A stretch of 64,000 bases of DNA from contig CM077648.1 of NCBI GenBank assembly GCA_039707465.1, positions 74,456,119-74,520,118 on the forward strand. The letters run 5' to 3'. Below are positions 23,788-32,734 of the stretch, one piece after another. The number at the start of each line of letters is the position of its first letter. Position 1 is the stretch's first letter. The notes beneath the pieces were generated by a model, which worked only from the letters and a program-made list of their open reading frames with translations, was not told the DNA's origin and did no database searches. The position numbers and the translations under genes were made by a program. This DNA is from Rhabdophis nuchalis. Lineage: Eukaryota; Chordata; Lepidosauria; Squamata; Natricidae.

Positions 23788-24290
23788 CCGTTTGGATCTG
23801 CAAGGCTGGGGGCGAGGAACCTCCTTTTGCCCCGCCGGCGGCGGCGGCGGCGGCGGCTGGTGGCTTCCCCAGTGCCCGCGGGGTCGAGAGACGCAGGAGC
23901 CCACGGCGGCCCTCTAGTGGCCAGCTTGATTCTTGCAGGCTCTCCGGAGGCTCCAGGGAAGAAGTTTCCTGCTGGCCGGACGAGGGCTGAACCCCGCGGC
24001 GGATTGCAGGCGCGGCGTGGAAGTTGCCATTCTCAGCCGGCTCTCGCCAGGCGCCTTGGACCTCCGCCTCTCCTTCGGGAAGCTGAGCTGCTCTCCCTCC
24101 GCCGTCAGCAGCCCAAACTTTCCCTTCCCACCCTAGGTCTCCGTTGCTCCCGGGGCGCTTACCTACCCGTCCTATCACCGCCCCCCCTTTCCTCCTCCTC
24201 CTTCGCCGCCGCAAACCATTCCACCCCTCCCTTCTTCCTTCCTTCCTCCTTCCCTCCCTCCCTCGTCTGGGACTTCTTTCCCAGGGCTAT
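23788..24290 (-). promoter_or_regulatory. GC-rich putative promoter and 5' UTR of the short PTPRB isoform
   Basis: Immediately upstream of the short-form ATG the DNA turns GC- and CpG-rich, unlike the AT-rich introns around it. It contains a CGG/CCG trinucleotide run at 23,836-23,857, about 50 bases upstream of the ATG, and a pyrimidine-rich stretch at 24,181-24,270. Read on the coding strand, that stretch is a dense series of GGAA cores. GGAA is the ETS-factor core, and ETS factors drive many endothelial genes, so regulation by ETS is a reasonable inference. No TATA box was recognised. The start site cannot be fixed from sequence. Confidence 0.6.
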
Positions 24291-24419
24291 TTCTGACACT
24301 GGATGGAAGGGAGATGATTTCCTTCAGGCGTTTCTCCTCCCCTCGGAATGCCCTAATGCAGGGCTCTCCAACCTTTGCAACTTTAAGTCTGAAGGGCTTC
24401 AGCTCCCAGACTTCTCCAG

Positions 24420-24968
24420 TTTGTTTTCTATAACTCACAAGTCAGATTCCTTACTTCTCTTTCTACATGGGATTTTGCTACACATGAATTTGTCTGCTTT
24501 GTTCATGAATGTATTCGAGGTTCAACTTCTAATCTTTCATCCTTTGTAATACTATAGAAAAATATATATTGCAGTGGCATGAAACTGCAAACATTCAATT
24601 GCCTTCATTAAAAATATATATGGACAAAACAGTGTAAAATCTAAAAAAAGGTTAAAAAAGGAAAGTCCCTATGGGTTTTGCTCCACTAGTCATAGCTGAC
24701 TTTAGGGTGCTCATCTCCATTTCTGTCCGAAGACGTTTCTGCAATCATGTGGTCAGTATGACATTAGACCAGGGGTGGGCAAACTTTGCAACTTTAAGTC
24801 TGAAGGACTTCAGCTCCCAGACTTCTCCAGCCAGCTTTGCTACTACAAGTCCTTCAGACTTAAAGTTGCAAAGTTTGCCCACCCCTGCATTAGACTACAG
24901 CTCAGGGTGTATAGTGAAACATGGAGTGCTATTACCTTCCCACTGAAATGGACCTGTTTTAACTTCTT
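24420..24968 (+). repeat. Duplicated segment, homologous to 53,217-53,655
   Basis: Begins TTTGTTTTCTATAACTCACA and ends AATGGACCTG-TTTTAACTTC. The right half is a dispersed squamate repeat (CATAGCTGACTTTAGGGTGC ... CTTCCCACTGAAATGG). It is interrupted by a MITE that the 53-kb copy lacks. Confidence 0.85.
24770..24886. mobile_element. hAT-type palindromic MITE, 'CAGGGGTGGGC' subfamily
   Basis: Perfect 8-bp duplications CATTAGAC on both sides. The paralogous 53-kb copy preserves the uninterrupted site GACATTAGACTATAG. Confidence 0.95.
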
Positions 24969-25363
24969 GCATTTTTTAAATTTATTTTTATTTTATTAAA
25001 TTTATACCCCGCCCTTCTCCTACATTTGCATCAGGGGTCTCCAATCTTTGCAACTTTAAGTCTGAAGGACTTAAAGCTGGCTGGAGAATTCTGGGAGCTG
25101 AAATCCTTCAGACTTAAAGTTGCAAAGGTTGGAGACCCCTGCCCTAATGTAAACCTCTGGGTTTCACAGACTGGAGGAGGAACTGTGCTTGGCTAAGCGG
25201 CAAAACCTTTCAAACCGAAGAGAAAAATAGAAGTTCAGTTGGCATGTTTTAACTTGGTTTCATCCTTAACTCGGTTTTAGCCCGGTTGAACCATTTTGAA
25301 CACATCCGGGTGGGGGGGAACAATAACCAGTTTCCCAATTTTGGAGACTCCGCGTTAGGCTAG

Positions 25364-25483
25364 CAGGGGTCTGCAAAGTTGGCTCTTTTAAGACTGGTGG
25401 ACTTCAACTCCCAGAATTCTGGCTGGGGAATTCTGGGAGTTGAAGTCCACCAGTCTTAAAAGAGCCAACTTTGCAGACCCCTG
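25364..25483. mobile_element. hAT-type palindromic MITE, 'GGTCTGCAAAGTTGGC' subfamily
   Basis: Inverted arms CAGGGGTCTGCAAAGTTGGC and complement. The flanks TAGGCTAG and GGCTAAAG do not form a clean duplication. Confidence 0.88.
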
Positions 25484-26102
25484 GGCTAAAGTAAGGTGGA
25501 AGTTGATCAGCTGCAAGAAATTGAACCTGCCATAACAATAATACCGCGATTGCCTTTTAATATAAAGGGACCCAAAGTTCTCCAGAGTTCAGGCCAGAAC
25601 AATTTCCTAACACAGATCACAACTCCAAATTATGAGTACCATGGCAAAGGTGGTAGGAGACCTGCAAACAACAGCCTTGGCAAAACTTGGCTGTAAGTAT
25701 TTAATGCCCTTCAGAGCTCAGATAATGGCCCTTTTTCCCTAAGAAAGCCTTGTAGCTTGTTTTTTTGTTTTTTGTTTTAAAAAGACAGGAATTGCAAATT
25801 TCCTTTTTGCTATCTTAATGGAGTAAATCAGTAATCAGCCTAGAACAGTTACTTTTCTTCCTCACAATCAATATAGCCACTCCCATTTTGAATATCATAT
25901 CAAGCAAAACCTTATGTTCAGCAATAATCTGGAAAAAGAAAAGAAAAAAACAAAAACCTGGAAAATGACCAATTTTCTTCCATCGGCATCTGCATTTAAA
26001 GTGATCCTTATGCTGCTCCAAGTATATTTCCACCTGAAATATATATATATCCATAATTGTTCCACAACACCCTGTTAGGGCCCCAATGATCAGCTCATAA
26101 AA

Positions 26103-26227
<125 letters not shown>

Positions 26228-26250
26228 TATATATATATATAGAATATATA

Positions 26251-26470
26251 TATATTCTTCAGCTGAAGAAGGCCAATAAGCCTGAAATGGATCCATCCTG
26301 GTCTCTTTATTTTCAGCCCTTAAAAAATTCTAACACATATCTAAAAATTGTCACACAGCAGTAATCTAATTAGGTTCTCTGTCTGGATGATCTCTAGGAT
26401 GAGTCGAAGGGCAGAGAGGGATGACGTTGAGTCTCCTCCCCTTAAAGGGACCTCTTAACAGGAGCTGTGA
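26251..26470 (+). mobile_element. Hammerhead-bearing retroelement unit 1 (5'-truncated)
   Basis: After a TA-rich start comes a hammerhead-like core at 26,260-26,303. Next is CTGGTCTCTTTATTTTCAGC and a downstream region (TAACACATATCTAAAAATTG ... CTCCTCCCCTTAAAGGG) homologous to the right arm of the palindrome at 26,598-27,205. No protein coding. Confidence 0.65.
26260..26303 (+). ncRNA. Hammerhead ribozyme-like motif 1
   Basis: CUGAAGA (26,263-26,269; the seventh core position is variable in hammerheads) precedes stem II (AGGC / GCCU closing a CAAUAA loop). Then come GAAA (26,284-26,287) and stem III AUG-GAUC-CAU. The predicted cleavage site is AUC after 26,297. Stem I is only CAG:CUG, so activity is uncertain. 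Confidence 0.65.
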
Positions 26471-26481
26471 TAATTATCTCT

Positions 26482-26542
26482 CATATATATATATATATAG
26501 ATAGATAGATAGAGATAGAGATAGAGATAGAGATAGAGATAG

Positions 26543-26594
<52 letters not shown>
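26482..26594. repeat. (TA)n / (GATA)n microsatellite
   Basis: TA repeats passing into GATA/GATAGA repeats. Confidence 0.95.
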
Positions 26595-26597
<3 letters not shown>

Positions 26598-26774
26598 TGT
26601 TTTCACAACTTCCTGTAAGGGCCCCATTAAGGGAGGAGACATACTGTTTCCTTCTCTGCCTTTCGGCTCATCACCAGAGACCATCTAGACAGAGAACCAT
26701 GTTTAGTTACGTTGTGTAATTTTTTTATAGATATGTGTGTTAGTTTTTATGTGCTGATCAATTTAAATTTGAGA

Positions 26775-26821
26775 GACCAAGATAGATCTATTTCGAGCTT
26801 ATTAGCTCTCATCAGTTGGCC
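26775..26821 (-). ncRNA. Hammerhead ribozyme motif, left arm
   Basis: Mirror image of the right-arm motif. CUGAUGA is at 26,815-26,809 read on the minus strand, with the same stem II and stem III, and UUGGUCUC after the cleavage site. Confidence 0.8.
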
Positions 26822-26855
26822 ACACTCCACTGGGATTCGAATCCCAGTGGAGTGT

Positions 26856-26902
26856 GGCCAACTGATGAGAGCTAATAAGCTCGAAATAGATCTATCTTGG
26901 TT
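26856..26902 (+). ncRNA. Hammerhead ribozyme motif, right arm
   Basis: All invariant core parts are present. CUGAUGA is at 26,862-26,868. Stem II is GAGCU-AAUA-AGCUC at 26,869-26,882. GAA is at 26,883-26,885. Stem III is AUA-GAUC-UAU, and the cleavage triplet AUC ends at 26,896. Stem I can form between GGCCAA and UUGGUU (four Watson-Crick and two G-U pairs). This is the compact layout with a very short stem III known from Penelope-like elements. Confidence 0.82.
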
Positions 26903-26938
26903 TCTCAAATTTAAATTTATTGATCAGCACATAAAAAC

Positions 26939-26954
26939 TAACACACACACACAC

Positions 26955-26988
<34 letters not shown>
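26939..26988. repeat. (CA)n(TA)n(TG)n microsatellite
   Basis: Self-complementary dinucleotide tract at the tail of the right-arm unit. Confidence 0.95.
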
Positions 26989-27242
26989 TTGTGTTATGTT
27001 TTTGAGCTGATCAATAAAAATTTATTCCAAGCGTTCCATTCCAAGAGCTCATAAAACTAACACACATATCTAAAAAATTTACACAACGGAACTCTTGGCT
27101 TTCTGTCTAGATGGTCTCTGGTGATGAGCCGAAAGGCAGAAAAGGAAACAGTATGTCTCCTCCCTTAATGGGGCCCTAACAGGATGTTGTGAAAACAATT
27201 ACCTATACTAAATACCCCTGTCTCAGCTGATGCAATAAGGGA

Positions 27243-27440
27243 GAGCCGGTTTGGCTGAATTGCTAGGCTCCTGCCTGATATGCAATATAGCCCCGGTTCG
27301 AGTCCCAGTAAATCTATCTATAGATCTATCCTGGTCTCTCTGATTTATTTATTGATCAGCTCATAAAACTAACATTATATGTTAACATTAACTAACATTA
27401 TATGTCTCCTCCCTTAATGGGGCTCTACAGGGTGTTGTAT
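27243..27440 (+). mobile_element. tRNA-headed non-autonomous retroelement (SINE-like)
   Basis: The head has a pol III A box TGGCTGAATTG (27,252-27,262) and a perfect B box GGTTCGAGTCC (27,295-27,305), spaced as in tRNA genes. It is followed by ATAGATCTATC-CTGGTCTCTC, the stem III and cleavage region of the hammerhead units. The tail is ATTGATCAGCTCATAAAACT and then a TA/CA microsatellite. The catalytic CUGAUGA and GAA parts are absent in this copy. Confidence 0.7.
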
Positions 27441-27469
27441 ATATATATATATATATATATATACATACA

Positions 27470-27507
<38 letters not shown>
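27441..27507. repeat. (TA)n(CA)n microsatellite
   Basis: Dinucleotide tract at the tail of the tRNA-headed unit. Confidence 0.93.
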
Positions 27508-27512
<5 letters not shown>

Positions 27513-27532
27513 TAAAAGCAATAAATAGGCTT

Positions 27533-27818
27533 CTTGACAAGGAGGAGGGAGCAATATCGAAAAGGCTCAGGTCACAAAAGTAATTGTATTTGAAATATTA
27601 TTGAAAATGGCAAAGAAAGAAATGATTGAACATACGGTTGATATAAAGTAAGAACTCTGTTTATGCTTATCCTTTATATGTTATACTTAAAATTGTAAAC
27701 CTGTGAGATTTGGGGGGATTTCTACTACCAGCATGGGAGCTACCAAAATTTTCTATGTACCTATATACCCTTTTCCCATAAATGTTTTAAAACCAATAAA
27801 ACTTTTACAAAAAAAATA
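27533..27818 (+). mobile_element. 5'-truncated ORF1-only L1-type element, 3' end
   Basis: It keeps the last codons of ORF1 (frame EEGAISK, RSQK, stop), about 240 bp of 3' UTR with AACCAATAAAAC, and an A-rich tail. It is flanked by a 13-bp duplication AATAAATAGGCTT (27,520-27,532 and 27,819-27,831). The 3' UTR is nearly the same as in the 62-kb copy. Confidence 0.82.
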
Positions 27819-27831
27819 AATAAATAGGCTT

Positions 27832-28967
27832 GTTCTTGGAAAAAGGCGTTAACTCTGAAAAAAAGAATAATTTTTTGTTTGTAAAAATAAAAAAAGAGAA
27901 GGAATCCCTGCAGTTTTTCACATTCTAACTTCTACTTTGAACTATCGTCTACCTCCTATTTTAGCTTATAAATAGGGAACTTCCAAGTGCTAGAATGGGG
28001 TGTCCAATTTTGGGGAATTCTGTAAGTCCACAACTCTTAAAATTGACAAGGTTGGATGCATCCCTGTGCTGGAACAAGCCTCAGCAGCTCATAAAATCAT
28101 TCAGAACAAGTCTATAGAAAACCCTTCTAATTATACAGCATTTATATAAATCCTTAAAAAGTGTATTCAAATGTTGTGAAATCACTCCTGATATATGTTT
28201 CCTTCAAATTTACAATTCCTCAATTTCATTTTTACAAAATTAAAAAAAAAACCTAAGCACATTTTAAATTAATTTACAATAGCAAAATCGATTTTCCTGT
28301 GAGTTATCAGCAAGTCAAATCTCATCAAGGTTGCTTCAATAATTTTCCTGCTATTGTACCTAATTGCTTATTTTTAAAATACATTCTCCAAATGTGAGTC
28401 ATCCTTTTGAGGTTCTTTGCTTGAATTTTCACCACCCAAATATCCTTTGTCCATTAGTGCTCATTCAGTTTGAATTGGAGCCCTGGGATTTGAAGTGGCC
28501 AGAATTCCACCTGAGTTTATAATTTGAGGCGAATTTAAATTAAATTCAAGTTATATTTTAAAACTCAGATTAAACATTATCCATAGTTATCCAATTATCT
28601 TTCCCATTACTGGGAAAGAATTAAATGTTTGTGGCTGCTTCATTGTGGGGGAAATGGCATGTAAATAATAGATAGAACTTTTATACATCATTAATCCCAG
28701 CATGTTTCAACTTTTCTACTTCCAGGGATTCCACCACAATACTATTTTGAACTTCCTTTCAAGACATTTTCAGACTATCCAGCAGCCTATATACTGAGCA
28801 ATGCAGATGTTTTGCATCAAACCAAATCTCAAAAAAATGGAGAAAATTGATATCTGTCCACTTGCTTTTTGAGGGTATTAAAGTTTCCATGACATTAAAG
28901 GAGGCCTATGGGCTTCTCTTATGCGATGGTATAACTTTGCTATTTACCATTTCTATTTGCCATTTCT
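27832..28967. other. Intronic sequence, mostly unrecognised
   Basis: A decayed MITE-like patch lies at about 27,998-28,072 (GGTGTCCAATTTTGG ... ACAAGGTTGGATGCATCCC). Nothing else identified. Confidence 0.45.
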
Positions 28968-29217
28968 TCCATCAGGCTGGCCTGGCCTAATCTACCTCTC
29001 CAGCCTTTAGTCTGAATATTTAAACTGTTTTAATTGGGTTTTTAAGGGGTTTAGTTTTTAAGGATTTTAGGTTTTTAGCGCAGGGTTATAGTTGGTTTAA
29101 TTCGATTATATATATTTATAATGGTTCTATGTTTGTATGTTTTTTAATTTCCTGTGCACCGCCCCGAGTCCCTTTGGGGAGAGGGAGCAGTCTACAAATT
29201 AAACTTGACTTGACTAC
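28968..29217 (+). mobile_element. CR1/L3-type LINE 3' end
   Basis: CAGGCTGGCCTGGCCTAA is followed by a 3' UTR with AGCGCAGGGTTATAG and the hairpin GCACCGCCCCGAGTCCCTTT-GGGGAGAGGGAGC. 5'-truncated. Confidence 0.8.
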
Positions 29218-30859
29218 AATTTTATAGATACTAAGAGAATATAAAGACATGAGTAGCAAATTTGGCACTTCCTGGGAAGAGCTCCCTCATCTCTGCTTTA
29301 ATAGGGTACCAGGCTGACTAGAATAACACTTTTCTGGACAAAACATACGATAATTCTATCTTGCTTCCTCTCCGAATTTTGCTAGATAACAATGGTGGCA
29401 TAAGCATGCTGGCGATTCAAAGAAAATATGGTTGATCTACAGAGAAGGTCTACAGAGAAGGAGGCTGGTATAAAGAGAAGAACATTCACCATTTTATTTT
29501 ACTATTTATGTTGAAACCTCTAAGATAACATTGGTGAAGATTAGTCAGTCTAAAGAGTTTGTAAGATGGATGATTGAGAGAATATAACTTAAGTAGGAAT
29601 TAGTGTTTACAAGGCAAAGATGAACAGGAGTCTTAGCCAATGAACTAAGACCTGCTGGACTTTTGGAGAAAGTTACCCAGATATTGGGTAACCATAAGAT
29701 CAGACAACTGGAGAAAACTGGCAGTTGGGATGACATTGCGGTTGGGATGATACAGTAAGTTGTACTGATTGCTAGACTGTGATTATAATGGCAGAAAAAC
29801 CAGTGGAGCTTTAGCCACTACCATTGGTTTCTAACATCTCTTTCACCTGGATCACCCATCACACTCATAAGGTCCCAGCCCTCCTATTGGCAGTAGGTTG
29901 AATGTTGGGTCGTTTAAGTATCTGGGAAATGGACAGGGTCCCTAAGACAATGGTGCACATGTCCAACACACGACATTATATTATAAGGTTGCACTGGTCA
30001 TGGTAGTGAATAACTTCTGGATGGGGAAGTTATTGGGAGATGGCCAAGGCTTCAAGACACTACTTGCAGTAGGGTTTAGTAGCATATCAACCTTCTGAAA
30101 TAATGTCCAAAGTGCCTGTAAGATGCTCATTCATTTACTGTTTAGAAACTTAAATCTGACTCAATCATACAGAATTTCAAAATAGTTTGACTCAAGGGTG
30201 CATGCCAGTTTGATTTAAAGGTACGTTCTGGACTGATCGTCCATAAGCCCAATGTTGATAGCTAAACCAGACTCTTACTTGCTTTGGCAAGACCATTACA
30301 GAAGTACATTAATTAGGGTTGAGGTTGTCTTCATTAAAGAAGAAGTTGGAGCTGCGAGACTAAACGTAAACTCACCTTGCCACCCCAAGAAATCAGTGAG
30401 TCAGAGTGTTTAATGAAGTAATTAAATTCACTAGACAACCATTCAATCTATACTCACCCCTCCCTGCATTCTCAACATATGGAAATTGCAAAATAGTGTA
30501 TTGTCTGAAAACCCTCCAGAAACCTCAGAAAACCCTTGACTCTATGAAGTCCTTCGCAAGGCTATCAAGTATTTTTCAGCCACTTGATTTGGTGTGCTGA
30601 ATTGAAGGGCAGTTGTATTTTTGATTCCCAAATCTATTTCAATGGAATATTGAAATAGCCTAAATTTGCAGGTCTGTAGTGAATAATGTGATATTTGCTA
30701 TAAATGTAGTTGCTATTCATCATTTATTTGGGTGACTGATTTGCCACAATTCCCTGTGTATTTTTTCCATCTGGTTCCTCTTCTTTGTCTAGTTATTTAT
30801 CCATAATAAATATCATTCATTCAGGGTGGTTTTTAAATAACTGTAATATGTAATGTTTA
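29218..30859. other. Intronic sequence, nothing recognised
   Basis: No exon or clear repeat. Confidence 0.45.
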
Positions 30860-32035
30860 TTGGATCATGGATGTCCCAGACCAGTGCCTGGAGTCTGCAA
30901 AGGTCTAGATTAGGTGAAATGGGTTTCAACTTAACTCAATCAAGACTGAGTGGATATGGACATTTGAGCCTTCCGGTGACAAGGTTTCTCCACCATTGGT
31001 CTTTGATGAGGTGACATTGCCCCAGATGAATCCTTCTTGAACTCAAGGCTCCTGCTTAGAAGCAGGTGGCCAAGAGACCTCTGCATACTTAGATTGCACC
31101 TGTTGCTGGATTTTCCCTTATATCTGGGTTACTGCAATGCACTGTGCATGGGGCTTCCTTGAATAGCTGTTGGAAGCTTCAACTAGTGAATAATGTGACT
31201 GTACAGGTAGTAAATGTCACTGTCTATGTGTCAGATATGTGGGCTGCATTGGTTGTCCTTGTGCTTCTGGGTGCAATTTAAGGTGCTGATTGTCATCTTT
31301 AAAGTTCTTAATGTCTTGGTACTGAGGTATCTAATGCCCTTCTTTTCCCAATCATTTCTATCAATCCAATACAGTCCAGCAGTTTGGACATGTTACAGGG
31401 ATGTCAGCTGGTGGGGATTAGGAGGCGTGTCTTTACTGTCATAGTCCCTGCCATCTAGAAAATTCTCCTTTCAGATATAAGGGTGACCCTGACCCTGTTG
31501 GCCTTTCATGAGGCTGTTGTCAACTCCTAAATTTGTCATAGTGAGAGAAGAGGGAGGAGCGCATTCCATGAATACTTTTGGCTCAGATTACTGCAGCAGG
31601 CTTGGGAGGGGTGCACCTCATTGGGGAATGTGATCTATGACACAGACTGAGGGGAGGGAAGGAACAAGGGTAAAGTTCAAATATAATTCAAAGAATGCTT
31701 AGATCCGACTGTGAAAAGATCGTGCCAAAAATAAATGCTCCTAATAAATGACTAATTTTCCTTTGAAGTTTTGTCCTAGGCTCATGAATCAATTAGGGCA
31801 TTTTTTGAAAACCTTACAGCTGTAGTGTAAAGGGTTGATTATGTTCCTGGGTCTGGGGCCCTGAGTGTGTTAGGGACCCAGTATCTTGACTATATTAACC
31901 TCTGGCAGGTTGAGAACGGCATAGATGCACAGTGAGCAAATATATTTATTTTGCACTTTTTAATTGTTTATGTTTTTATGATATATGCCACCCAGAATCT
32001 CTCACTGAGCTGGGCAGTTTTAGAAATTAATCAAT
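30860..32035 (+). pseudogene. Old, decayed CR1/L3-like LINE
   Basis: Scattered in-frame blocks resemble the younger family: FQLN-IKTEW-W near 30,930, LQ-V-N near 31,180 and LHWLSLCFWVQFKVLIVIFK near 31,240-31,300. An end near 31,985-32,030 (GCCACCCAGAATCTC ... GAGCTGGGCAG) looks CR1-like. Many stops and indels. Confidence 0.6.
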
Positions 32036-32734
32036 CATTCCTTCCAAGAATCATTCCAGGAGAACCCACTGGCTTCATTCTTTAGAGGTGGATCCCATAG
32101 TTGCAAGATACTATATAGCTTTGGAAGCTGGATTCATCAATTTTTTTTGATGAATCCAGAGGAAACATTGTGAGGACAGTATTATGTAGCATTTCCTCCA
32201 GAGCTGCAGGATGGGGAGGTCCATCTTGGTGAAACTTCATCCTATCTCATCACTCCTGGGATTTCCTCACTTCTTCCTGAAGTAGTCTGTTGTCTTGATT
32301 CCCCTGCCCTCCAAAATGCTTCAAGAGTATCAGAAAAAAAGCTTTGTTGTTCTGCCAATGCAATCACTTTTTTCCTACTGAAAGAAAATGAAGTGAGGAA
32401 ATGAGAATAGAAGGGTGGAACCCTGGCTGGGGTACCATTTTTTCACTCTTGTATTGGCCAGCTGGATGAACCTTCTTCCCATTTCCTTTTCTACCAAAGT
32501 CAGGAGAACATTCCCACAAGTGGCAGGAAGTACAAGGTTAGTGAGGTGAAATCAGTGGCTGAGAGTAAGTGTCCATAGTGACACTAATGAGTAACAACGC
32601 AGTCTGAAACACACTTATTCATGAATATTCAGAAATTCTACACAATTCCGTTCAATTTGCTTCTGATCAAGTGAATGAAATTGTATTATCAGATTTCTTC
32701 AAGAAGTTTAACTGCGGAACATTATAAAAGTTAG

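Larger units (their letters stand above)
24359..25141. mobile_element. hAT-type MITE block with nested insertions
   Basis: A left MITE half (24,359-24,419), a dispersed repeat, a nested MITE (24,770-24,886), a LINE tail scrap (24,968-25,021) and a full MITE (25,032-25,141) lie between identical 8-mers CCCTAATG (24,351-24,358 and 25,142-25,149). The outer match suggests a single original insertion later enlarged. Confidence 0.7.
26598..27205. repeat. 0.6-kb inverted repeat (palindrome) of two head-to-head hammerhead units
   Basis: Inner arms 26,735-26,838 and 26,839-26,945 are almost perfectly complementary with no spacer. Outer arms about 26,598-26,735 and 27,055-27,205 are also complementary (CCAGAGACCATCTAGACAGA versus TCTGTCTAGATGGTCTCTGG). 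A CA/TG microsatellite and a short segment are inserted in the right side (26,939-27,054). The exact centre is GGGATTCGAATCCC, a tRNA B-box-like sequence. Confidence 0.9.

Noticed and set aside
23626..24549. 307-codon plus-strand frame and other overlapping frames over the PTPRB promoter region
   Set aside because: GC-rich DNA lacks stops. The frame is antisense to the supported signal-peptide exon, low in complexity, and runs through a MITE into an unrelated repeat.
27243..27307. Functional tRNA gene
   Set aside because: The A and B boxes are good, but no convincing acceptor stem or anticodon arm closes, and the sequence runs directly into the repeat family tail, so it is a tRNA-derived head.
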